In this document: piece after piece, positions 1-5,843 of the stretch
How positions within the stretch are numbered: the stretch's first letter is position 1
Layout: the number at the start of each line of letters is the position of its first letter
Position numbers and translations under genes: made by a program
The notes under the pieces: model-generated
What the model saw: only the letters and a program-made list of their open reading frames with translations
What the model was told of the DNA's origin: nothing
Database searches by the model: none
Source: Halieaceae bacterium
GTDB taxonomy: Bacteria > Pseudomonadota > Gammaproteobacteria > Pseudomonadales > Halieaceae
Reading direction: 5' to 3'
DNA: 5,989 bases
Assembly (NCBI GenBank): GCA_003523185.1
Contig: DPGN01000022.1
Span: 1 to 5,989, forward strand

Positions 1-1514
1 GAATATGGCTCAGATGAAATTTTCCAGCGACCCAAAAGTGGAGAGCCTGGTTCCTCACCATCTTCCGACGGGAATATAACCCGGTTGATAGCATGAATGA
101 TGCCGTTGTTAGCCGCGATATCAGCTGTAATAACATTTGCATCGTTGATCTTCACACCGCCATCAGAGGTAGTGCTGATGTCCGCAGTGTCGCCCGTTGC
201 CATCGACAGAGGTGTGCCAGCAAGCAACGCTAAATCTGCGGCGGCAATGGTGTCTGGATACAGGTGGTACTGCAGGGCACTGGCCAGCGCATCAGTGTCC
301 GCGCGAAGTGCCGCCAGATCTTCACCCGGTATTAACGCAAACGCATCATCTGTTGGAGCGAAGACGGTCAAATTTGCTGACGGATCCATCAGCGCATCTG
401 TCAAATCTGCCTCAGCAACGAGGTCTACTAAAGTCGTGAACGAACCCTCCGCGGCGAGCGTAATCGCAATGGGTGGTGGTTCTGAGCTGGGCGCGTCCAT
501 AACCATATCAATAACGTGGATAACGCCGTTTGAAGCAACGATATCAGTCGTAACGATGTTCGCGTCGTTGATCATTACGCCTGCGTAATCCAATGCGAAT
601 GTTGACTCGTCACCATTTGCCATTGCGACCTTGCTTCCAGCGGCGGCAGCAACAATTGCATCACTCGAATACAGCTCCGCACCGGCAACCAGGTGGTAGC
701 TCAACGTGTTGGATAAAAGATCGAGGTTGCCCAGCGCGTAGTTCAACGCGGCATCACCAAGCTCGTCGAACGCAGCATCCGTTGGGGCAAATACAGTAAA
801 CGTTGCCTCTTCATCAGCGAGGTCTGTCAGCATATTGGCTGTGACAATCGCTGTTTCGAGTGTATCGAAGTCACCACTGGCCTCGACGATGTCCGCGATA
901 CTCATATCCGACATCGAGGTGTCAGGAGGAAGCAGGACTTCTTCAATGACGTGGATAACCCCGTTAGACGCTTCGATATCGTAAGACACGACCTTGGCCA
1001 TGTTGACGTACAGGTAATCATCGTCACGCATCGTGATAGCGACATCGGCACCATTCAATGTTTCGACCGTGGTTGGCGCCAATTCGCCGGCACCTAAGAC
1101 ACTAACCTCGCCCGAGAGCACGTGGTAGAGCAAGATATTGGCTAGCTCATCACTGCTTAGCTCACTCAGCGCGACTTTTGCGCCGACGCTTGGACTCGCA
1201 ATTTTCCCAAGTGCGGTGAATGCATCGTCAGTGGGGGCGAAAATAGTCAGCGACGCAGTTTCGTCCGTGAGAGCATCCAACAGGCCCGCGCTTTCAGCCG
1301 CTGCCAAAAACTCACTGAAACCTCCAGCCTCGGTAGCAACATCAATGATGTTGCCTGGCTCTGGTTCAGGGTCTGAGGATGGCGTGTCTGCTACAGGGGC
1401 AGTTGGGAGGTCGCCATCATAAATTACCTTATCGCTGGTATCTGAACACGCAGCTGCGAAGGCCAGCAAGCTTACTACCAGAAGGCGGGTAATGATCCGT
1501 GTCATGGAATTCAT
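1..1514 (-). CDS. FAS1 (fasciclin) triple-domain lipoprotein, 3' end cut by window edge
   Basis: The frame is open from an ATG at 1514 to the left edge, giving 504 visible residues with no stop, so the protein is C-terminally incomplete. Residues 1-23 form a lipoprotein signal: Arg6/Arg10, a hydrophobic run LLVVSLLAFA, then AAAC with Cys23 as the lipidation site. Ser24 at +2 would favour the outer membrane. An acidic, Pro-rich linker (about 30-54) is followed by three FAS1 domains at about 56-195, 205-341 and 349-482. Each has the first conserved box (FAPTDDAF, FAPTDAAF, FAPTDDAF), a YHV/YHL motif, and a closing NGVIHVI or NGIIHAI box. FAS1 domains are known for adhesion and carbohydrate or protein contacts; the partner here is unknown. 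After domain 3 comes SPLLGRWKISSEPYS, the start of another region whose identity is cut off. The ATG at 1514 is preferred over the in-frame ATG at 1505 because only the former has a well-spaced AGGA (1522-1525). The family call is secure; the role is not. Confidence 0.93.
   Translation of the reverse strand, partial: MNSMTRIITRLLVVSLLAFAAACSDTSDKVIYDGDLPTAPVADTPSSDPEPEPGNIIDVATEAGGFSEFLAAAESAGLLDALTDETASLTIFAPTDDAFTALGKIASPSVGAKVALSELSSDELANILLYHVLSGEVSVLGAGELAPTTVETLNGADVAITMRDDDYLYVNMAKVVSYDIEASNGVIHVIEEVLLPPDTSMSDMSIADIVEASGDFDTLETAIVTANMLTDLADEEATFTVFAPTDAAFDELGDAALNYALGNLDLLSNTLSYHLVAGAELYSSDAIVAAAAGSKVAMANGDESTFALDYAGVMINDANIVTTDIVASNGVIHVIDMVMDAPSSEPPPIAITLAAEGSFTTLVDLVAEADLTDALMDPSANLTVFAPTDDAFALIPGEDLAALRADTDALASALQYHLYPDTIAAADLALLAGTPLSMATGDTADISTTSDGGVKINDANVITADIAANNGIIHAINRVIFPSEDGEEPGSPLLGRWKISSEPY
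69..1349 (-). repeat. Three tandem FAS1 domain repeats inside the lipoprotein gene
   Basis: Three diverged coding repeats of about 400 bases each, at roughly 930-1349, 492-902 and 69-470. The best-preserved DNA is at the two FAS1 boxes, encoding FAPTD-x-AF at the start and SNGVIHVI or NNGIIHAI at the end of each repeat. Divergence elsewhere points to an old domain duplication rather than recent DNA amplification. Confidence 0.85.
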
Positions 1515-1521
1515 AGTTAAA

Positions 1522-1525
1522 TCCT
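1522..1525 (-). promoter_or_regulatory. Ribosome binding site of the FAS1 lipoprotein gene
   Basis: AGGA on the minus strand, 7 bases before the ATG at 1514. It supports that start over the second in-frame ATG at 1505, which has no comparable site before it. Confidence 0.7.
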
Positions 1526-1765
1526 GTTACTGATCTCGGTTTTAAAATTAAAATAGGGAGAAATCCGAGTGTGTTATCTCATAGCAAACTCCCGCCACGT
1601 GAGCCAAATTCGACAACCGGGACTTTCGGCGCGATAAACCACGAAACCGCTTGAATTCTGGCTTTGCAATTAAGTCGGTATCGCCGGGGCCATCTGAGCG
1701 CTCCGCGAGCGTCGCTTCTTGCTGCTTTAGCTGGTGCGACTCACTTAATATCCCGGCGGTTGCGG

Positions 1766-1794
1766 CCGCTAAGTCGTTTCAGCAGACTAAGCGG
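1766..1794 (+). promoter_or_regulatory. Imperfect hairpin / inverted repeat in the 5' leader of the aminotransferase-like gene
   Basis: CCGCTAAGTC at 1766-1775 and GACTAAGCGG at 1785-1794 are inverted copies with a single mismatch (A-A) and a 9-base loop. Two further pairs outward (G-U, then G-C) extend the stem to 1764-1796. It ends about 20 bases before the ribosome binding site at 1815-1819. It could be an operator for a dimeric regulator or an RNA stem affecting translation. No T tract follows, so it is not a simple terminator. Confidence 0.45.
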
Positions 1795-1814
1795 TCTTCG
1801 CCTCATGCATTTCC

Positions 1815-1819
1815 GGAGA
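1815..1819 (+). promoter_or_regulatory. Ribosome binding site of the aminotransferase-like gene
   Basis: GGAGA with 8 bases to the ATG at 1828. An in-frame TGA at 1825-1827 touches that ATG, so translation cannot begin further upstream in this frame. Confidence 0.75.
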
Positions 1820-1827
1820 TTTTCTGA

Positions 1828-2760
1828 ATGGCCAATAGCACTCATACGTATGCTCCCGACAACCGCAATGAATCGATACTTATCAATATCAACGGAGCGT
1901 TGATTCCTCGCGAACAAGCAACGGTTTCCGTGTTTGATAGCGGTTTCATTTTGGGCGACGGTATCTGGGAAGGTCTGCGCGTGCACAACGGTGCTATTCC
2001 CTTTTTGGGCCGGCACCTTAAGCGCCTCTGGGAGGGAGCCAAGGCGCTCGATCTCGATATGGGGTTGTCGCAACAGGATCTGACTGATCGCTTGTTCCAA
2101 ACACTTGAGGCCAACCAAATGACAGACCATGTGCATATTCGGCTCATGGTTACCCGCGGTATTAAGTCGACTCCCTACCAGGATCCAGCGGTAACGATTG
2201 GTGGCCCCACAATTGTCATCATTCCCGAATACAAGGCGCCTGATCCGAGTTTGAATGATCGCGGCCTGAGGCTTTATACGGTTTATACGCGTCGCGGCTA
2301 TGCCGATGTGCAAGACCCCAGAATTAACAGCCACTCGAAGCTGAATTGTATTTTCGGTTGTATTCAGGCAGCTAAAGCGGGTTATGACGAGGCACTCATG
2401 CTGGATCCGCACGGGCATGTTGCTACCTGCAACTCCACGCACTTTTTTATTGTGCGCGATGGAGAAGTTTGGACGTCATCCGGTGATTATTGCCTCGACG
2501 GCATTACGCGGCGCAACGTCATTAACGTCTGCAAAGCGAACGGTATCCCCGTTTACGAAAAGAATTTCTCGCTCATGCAGGTCTATGGCGCCGACGAGGC
2601 GTTTGTCACGGGCACCTTTGCGGGTTTAACGCCCGTCTTTGAAGTGGATGGCCGTACCATGACGCACACGCAGCGCGGTCCTATGGTTGATCGGCTGCAG
2701 GCACTGTACGAAGAGTTGGTTGTCAGCGAGAGTGCGTTGCCGGAGAACTTTAGTCGCTGA
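1828..2760 (+). CDS. Fold-type IV aminotransferase-like protein (BCAT/D-amino acid transaminase family) lacking usual PLP-binding residues
   Basis: 310 residues, near the usual length of class IV aminotransferases. Seen in order: SVFDSGFILGDGIWEGLR (34-51), the early family motif; HLKRL (63-67), with the PLP-phosphate Arg at about 66; IRLMVTRG (104-111); DEALMLDPHGHV (187-198); GITRRNVI (225-232) and TGTFAGLTPV (261-270), both phosphate-binding loops. The fold assignment is firm. Ungapped alignment from my knowledge of D-amino acid transaminase (IKSLNLLGN) places Asn167 of INSHSKLNC at the catalytic lysine. The glutamate that contacts PLP N1 (V-x-E-G) is Thr200 in HVATCNSTHFF. Lys171, four residues on, is the only nearby lysine. 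Normal transamination is therefore doubtful; annotating this as IlvE or Dat would be unsafe. The next gene starts one base after the stop. Plant aminotransferase-like proteins fuse the same two domain types, suggesting that the two products act together. Confidence 0.9.
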   Translation: MANSTHTYAPDNRNESILININGALIPREQATVSVFDSGFILGDGIWEGLRVHNGAIPFLGRHLKRLWEGAKALDLDMGLSQQDLTDRLFQTLEANQMTDHVHIRLMVTRGIKSTPYQDPAVTIGGPTIVIIPEYKAPDPSLNDRGLRLYTVYTRRGYADVQDPRINSHSKLNCIFGCIQAAKAGYDEALMLDPHGHVATCNSTHFFIVRDGEVWTSSGDYCLDGITRRNVINVCKANGIPVYEKNFSLMQVYGADEAFVTGTFAGLTPVFEVDGRTMTHTQRGPMVDRLQALYEELVVSESALPENFSR

Positions 2761-2761
2761 T

Positions 2762-3484
2762 ATGACGGTTCGTATCGCCGGTTGGTCGGGTCCTCGCAAT
2801 ATTTCTACGGCCATGATGCGTTCATGGGACTCGCGCCCAGATTGTTTTGTGGTTGATGAGCCTTTCTATGCCTGCTATTTGCTCGAGTCAGGCGCCGATC
2901 ACCCCATGCGGGATGACATCATCGCTAGTCAGCCAGGGACGCGAGCGGCGGTCGTGGATGCATTGTCTGCCCAGTCGTCTGTCGCTCTCCAATATGAGAA
3001 ACATATGACCCACCATATGCCCCGGGGTGTGGATCTGTCCTGGACTCGTGATCTAAAGCACGTCTTTTTGATTCGCTCGCCCGAGCGAGTCATTGCCTCT
3101 TATCGGCAGAAGATGCCTTCCGTGTCGGTGGAGGACATTGGCATTATTCGGCAGCGCGAATTGTTTGATGAGATCACCGTGATCACTGGGAAGCGTCCAC
3201 CAGTCGTTGACAGCTTGGACATTTTGAACAACCCGGCGCACATGCTTCGGCAGCTCTGCGTGGCGCTTGATGTAGCTTGGTGCGAAGGTGCGATGACTCA
3301 CTGGAAGGTAGGAAGCAGGCCTACCGACGGTGTCTGGGCATCGCATTGGTACGGGGCGGTGGAGTCATCAACGCAGTTTTCGTCGCCGCCCTCGTCAGCG
3401 CCACAGCTCGATGAGACAGATCGTGCTTTGGCTGCGGACATGATGGTGCATTACGAGGCGATGGCAGCGTTCAAACTGTCGTAA
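2762..3484 (+). CDS. Sulfotransferase-like P-loop family protein
   Basis: 240 residues, soluble, with no signal peptide. The N-terminus has a beta strand and P-loop-like turn, IAGWSGPRNISTAMMRSW (5-22), then VVDEPFYACYL (30-40). HVFLIRSPERVIASY (100-114) has the Arg105-x7-Ser113 spacing of the 3'-phosphate PAPS-binding element of sulfotransferases. DGVWASHWYGAVESSTQF (189-206) near the end matches the sulfotransferase-like half of plant aminotransferase-like fusions. The first loop is SGPRNIST rather than the usual PKSGTT or PRSGSS type, so PAPS use is unproven. I chose the ATG at 2762, one base after the upstream stop, because the frame's earlier ATG at 2687 would bury 25 residues in the preceding gene and the domain begins at MTVRIAGWS. 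The nearest purine-rich site, GGAGA at 2742-2746, is 15 bases away, so initiation probably depends on coupling. The substrate is unknown. Confidence 0.85.
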   Translation: MTVRIAGWSGPRNISTAMMRSWDSRPDCFVVDEPFYACYLLESGADHPMRDDIIASQPGTRAAVVDALSAQSSVALQYEKHMTHHMPRGVDLSWTRDLKHVFLIRSPERVIASYRQKMPSVSVEDIGIIRQRELFDEITVITGKRPPVVDSLDILNNPAHMLRQLCVALDVAWCEGAMTHWKVGSRPTDGVWASHWYGAVESSTQFSSPPSSAPQLDETDRALAADMMVHYEAMAAFKLS

Positions 3485-3624
3485 CTATTTTTCGTAGTAT
3501 CGGTTTTCCGAGGTACCGGTTTTAGCAATGCCGCTTAAGTAACGTGGGTTTTAGTGACGCTGGGAAGGCTCGAACACTTTTCGTGGTTTTTTGCGGTCTC
3601 TTTTTTCGGACTGTGTCGCTAACG
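3485..3624. other. Convergent intergenic gap with GGTTTT repeats
   Basis: The plus-strand pair and the minus-strand unit converge here. GGTTTT occurs at 3502, 3518, 3547 and 3585. GTATCGGTTTT (3497-3507) and GTACCGGTTTT (3513-3523) form a near-perfect direct repeat of 16-base period. T tracts lie at 3587-3592 and 3601-3606. The only stems I see are short (CGG-TTTT-CCG at 3501-3510; CAC/GTG before the first T tract), so a standard rho-independent terminator is not clear on either strand. Confidence 0.4.
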
Positions 3625-4575
3625 TTATGAGGCGAGGCTTGGACGCGATATCGGCGTGCAGAGTGATGCCAATATAGAGCGGCTGCCCGAGAAGGGTCGC
3701 CTGCCATGCATGACTTTTAGATTGTCTAAGAGCACGACGTCGCCAGTCTGCCATTCTAGGTCCACGGTGTGCTCGTAGCACGCGGCTATTGCTGCATTTA
3801 AATCATCCTGATCAATACGGCTGGAGTCTCCATAACACAGGCGCGGCTCTTCATCGCTCTCGTCATTGGTCCAGCCGGCTGCGGCGGCCACAATTTGGTT
3901 GAAGAATACGTCCTTACCTCGGCCGAATTCATCCACGGCTAGCAGTGGTGGTGTTTGAACCGATATGCCGCCGTCATCCAGCCACCGAAAGTTGTACCCC
4001 AACTCTTTGAGACGGCGCTCTGCCTGTTTCTGATCCACCACGTTGAGTGTATCTCTCCAGCTGCGACCCTGACCTGATGCCAGGTCAGCAGAGTCCGGCA
4101 TGGCATTACGATATCGCACGCCTAGATTCCGCAGTTTTTCCACAAAGTGGGGTCTTGCTCGCTCGAGCGCGGCAAGCGCGAGATCTGATCGACCAATGGG
4201 CGTTGCTCCTCCCTCGGTCGGGGCTTGTTCACAAAAGAAAAACAGCTGACTGGGGAAGATAAGCGTTTGAGCCATTTCGTGATGCAGAAAAATTTCGATC
4301 TCAGGCGGCGCCTCGTTCGCGGTAAATACGCGCGGTGTGCGATTGCGTCTGACAGCATTAGAGAACGATTCGGCATAAGTGAAGTTGGGGAGACCAAAAC
4401 ACTCGATGAAGTCGTGGAACTCCTGATCAGAGCTAACGCCGTAGCCTCTGAAGACCACAAACCCATAGGGATTGATTAGGTCACTGACTACGGTTTTTGA
4501 GCGGCCGTCTAAGGGTGTGCCGAGTGAAATCGGCAGTAGCTCTGGGCTGAGTATGGGCACATGCGGCACGGTCAT
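3625..4575 (-). CDS. 2-oxoglutarate/Fe(II) dioxygenase, TauD/TfdA superfamily, SyrP/AsnO/clavaminate-synthase-like
   Basis: 316 residues, a normal length for this cytoplasmic family, which couples 2-oxoglutarate decarboxylation to hydroxylation or related oxidation. Seen: YGFVVFRGYGV (37-47), the typical N-terminal strand; HHEM (98-101), giving His98 and Glu100 as the proximal iron ligands; GATPIGRS (123-130); FFNQIV (224-229); GDVVLLDNLKVMHGRRPF (278-295), with His290 as distal ligand; and Arg299 in GSRSIL, nine residues later, to bind the 2-oxoglutarate carboxylate. All cofactor residues are present. HxE instead of HxD is known in clavaminate synthase, AsnO and SyrP-type enzymes, which often hydroxylate free or carrier-bound amino acids; the substrate here is not readable. 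The ATG overlaps the stop of the Gfo/Idh gene as ATGA, with no strong ribosome site before it, so translation is probably coupled. No adjacent peptide synthetase is visible. Confidence 0.9.
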   Translation of the reverse strand: MTVPHVPILSPELLPISLGTPLDGRSKTVVSDLINPYGFVVFRGYGVSSDQEFHDFIECFGLPNFTYAESFSNAVRRNRTPRVFTANEAPPEIEIFLHHEMAQTLIFPSQLFFFCEQAPTEGGATPIGRSDLALAALERARPHFVEKLRNLGVRYRNAMPDSADLASGQGRSWRDTLNVVDQKQAERRLKELGYNFRWLDDGGISVQTPPLLAVDEFGRGKDVFFNQIVAAAAGWTNDESDEEPRLCYGDSSRIDQDDLNAAIAACYEHTVDLEWQTGDVVLLDNLKVMHGRRPFSGSRSILASLCTPISRPSLAS

Positions 4576-5843
4576 GAAGGATTCGTCTCGTCTGATGTGG
4601 GGCGCTGATTGATCTCTGGAATGAGACCCTCACCAAAGGGGTCTAAACCGAGACGGGCAAGTGTCTCTCGGACATCAACCACCGTATTGGTCCTTATAGA
4701 CTCCTGCGCCATCCATGCCGTAATGATAGCCCACAGCCCCTCGGCACAGGAGGCACCATCGCTTTGTTGGCCTTGAACCCTTTTGGCGAAGCGTACGTGC
4801 TCGAATAATGTAGAGCCGTAATGTCCGCCTGATTCAATAGCGCTCGGGAACGTACAATCGAAGCCGTCGTAGGCGGTATGCCCTGGCACCTCGACCGTGA
4901 TCTTGGAGGAGGATCCTCGTCCGGGCTTAAAGCTCGCCTGTTCTTCTGCCCGAAGAGTGCCGCGGTCCCCGCTGACAGTGAGGCCCTCGTAAAGCTCCTC
5001 GCTAAACATATTGAGTGTAAATTGCCCTCTTACCCCATTTTCATACTCGACGATAACGAGTGCATGGTCGTCGATGTCCGATGCCTGGCCCTCGTAACTG
5101 AAATCTTTGAAGTTCACGGCCCTACCACCTGAAGCAAATACGTGGGCGGGCAACGAGGCCGCAATGCGATTCATGAGATCGAAGTAGTGGCAGCATTTCT
5201 CAACTAAGGTGCCGCCTGAATAAATAGCGAATTTGTTCCACTCCTTCACTTTGGGAAGAAAGGCCGGCCGATATTCACAGAGGCTGATCATCTTCACAGA
5301 ACCGACATCGCCATTGTTTATTGCGCTTAACGCCAGCTGGTATTGCGATTTATAGCGATACTGCATGCCAAGAAGAATTGAGGAGGGGTAACTGAGCGAT
5401 GCCTCCGCTAAGTAGATGGCATCCTCTAACGTCGTTGCCATTGGCTTTTCGAGAAAGATTGGCTTTTCCGTGTGCTTTACAGCGTCGAATACTTGCCGAT
5501 GCGTGAAGTTGGGCGTGCAGATCAATATGGCATCAACGCGGTCATCATTAGTGAGGTCGTCGAGCTCGGTGTAGACGGCTGGTGCTTCATGTCCCGACTG
5601 AGTGAATTCGCGTATTGCACGGTTAACGCTTCCGGCGTCTTCATCGAAAATGCCGACGATACGCGCCTGCTTCAGCTGCAAGATGGCTCGAATGTGCTCT
5701 CGGCCCATCATCCCCGTACCAATAATGGCGTAGGCAGGCGTGCTTGCTCCCGTCTCGCTCTCATTCGCGTTGGCTGACTTAGGAGTATGTCGTCCCATAC
5801 TCGCTTGTAAGTCAGAGATGATAATGTCGAGCTGTTCCTTCAC
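4572..5843 (-). CDS. Gfo/Idh/MocA family NAD(P)-dependent oxidoreductase
   Basis: 423 residues from a GTG at 5843. The Rossmann dinucleotide motif AIIGTGMMGREHI is at 39-51, ILICTPNFTH at 106-115, and the family motif LEKPM at 131-135 supplies catalytic Lys133. GGTLVEKCCHYFDLM (210-224) aligns His219 with the catalytic His and Glu215 with the common Asp of the D-x-G-x-H motif. The rest is the beta-sheet substrate domain. The family oxidises or reduces sugars, inositols, sugar acids and some opine-like compounds; the substrate cannot be named. I prefer the GTG because it forms a GTGA overlap with the upstream stop and has GAGG 11 bases before it; this gives a roughly 38-residue extension before the Rossmann fold. 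An internal ATG at 5798 (408 residues) is the main alternative. The longer frame from 5891 would overlap the upstream gene by about 50 bases. The gene is followed by the dioxygenase with a 4-base overlap. Confidence 0.9.
   Translation of the reverse strand: MKEQLDIIISDLQASMGRHTPKSANANESETGASTPAYAIIGTGMMGREHIRAILQLKQARIVGIFDEDAGSVNRAIREFTQSGHEAPAVYTELDDLTNDDRVDAILICTPNFTHRQVFDAVKHTEKPIFLEKPMATTLEDAIYLAEASLSYPSSILLGMQYRYKSQYQLALSAINNGDVGSVKMISLCEYRPAFLPKVKEWNKFAIYSGGTLVEKCCHYFDLMNRIAASLPAHVFASGGRAVNFKDFSYEGQASDIDDHALVIVEYENGVRGQFTLNMFSEELYEGLTVSGDRGTLRAEEQASFKPGRGSSSKITVEVPGHTAYDGFDCTFPSAIESGGHYGSTLFEHVRFAKRVQGQQSDGASCAEGLWAIITAWMAQESIRTNTVVDVRETLARLGLDPFGEGLIPEINQRPTSDETNPS

Larger units (their letters stand above)
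1515..1827. other. Divergent intergenic region, control region for both flanking units
   Basis: These 313 bases separate the minus-strand lipoprotein gene from the plus-strand aminotransferase-like gene, so both promoters should lie here. I see no strong sigma-70 match. A weak plus-strand candidate is TAATAT at 1746-1751, with TTGCTG at 1719-1724 too far upstream for a standard spacer. Two inverted repeats are present: CGCTC/GAGCG around 1699-1711, and a longer imperfect hairpin at 1766-1794. A frame spanning 1664-1903 overlaps the next gene and codes for nothing recognisable. Confidence 0.55.

Noticed and set aside
97..588. 163-residue open frame on the plus strand opposite the FAS1 gene
   Set aside because: It is antisense to FAS1 domains with clear conserved boxes, is low-complexity Ser/Ala/Val-rich, and has no recognisable motif; it is a shadow frame.
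1699..1711. CGCTC/GAGCG inverted repeat as a terminator
   Set aside because: The stem is only 5 pairs, no T tract follows, and no gene ends upstream of it on the plus strand.
1761..1770. GCGGCCGC palindrome as a cloning-site artefact
   Set aside because: It is one isolated 8-base palindrome in natural-looking sequence, and part of it belongs to the hairpin arm; no vector sequence adjoins it.
1741..2442. 233-residue minus-strand frame opposite the aminotransferase-like gene
   Set aside because: It lies antisense to a well-conserved family protein and its translation shows no family motif.
1828..2760. Naming the aminotransferase-like gene ilvE or dat
   Set aside because: The expected catalytic lysine and PLP-N1 glutamate are not at their positions, so the standard activity cannot be supported.
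2687..2761. Longer start for the sulfotransferase-like protein at 2687
   Set aside because: It would place 25 residues inside the preceding gene; the family's N-terminal strand begins at the ATG at 2762.
3581..3606. Rho-independent terminator at the T tracts in the convergent gap
   Set aside because: The T tracts are good, but the stem before them is only about 3 pairs, which is too weak to call.
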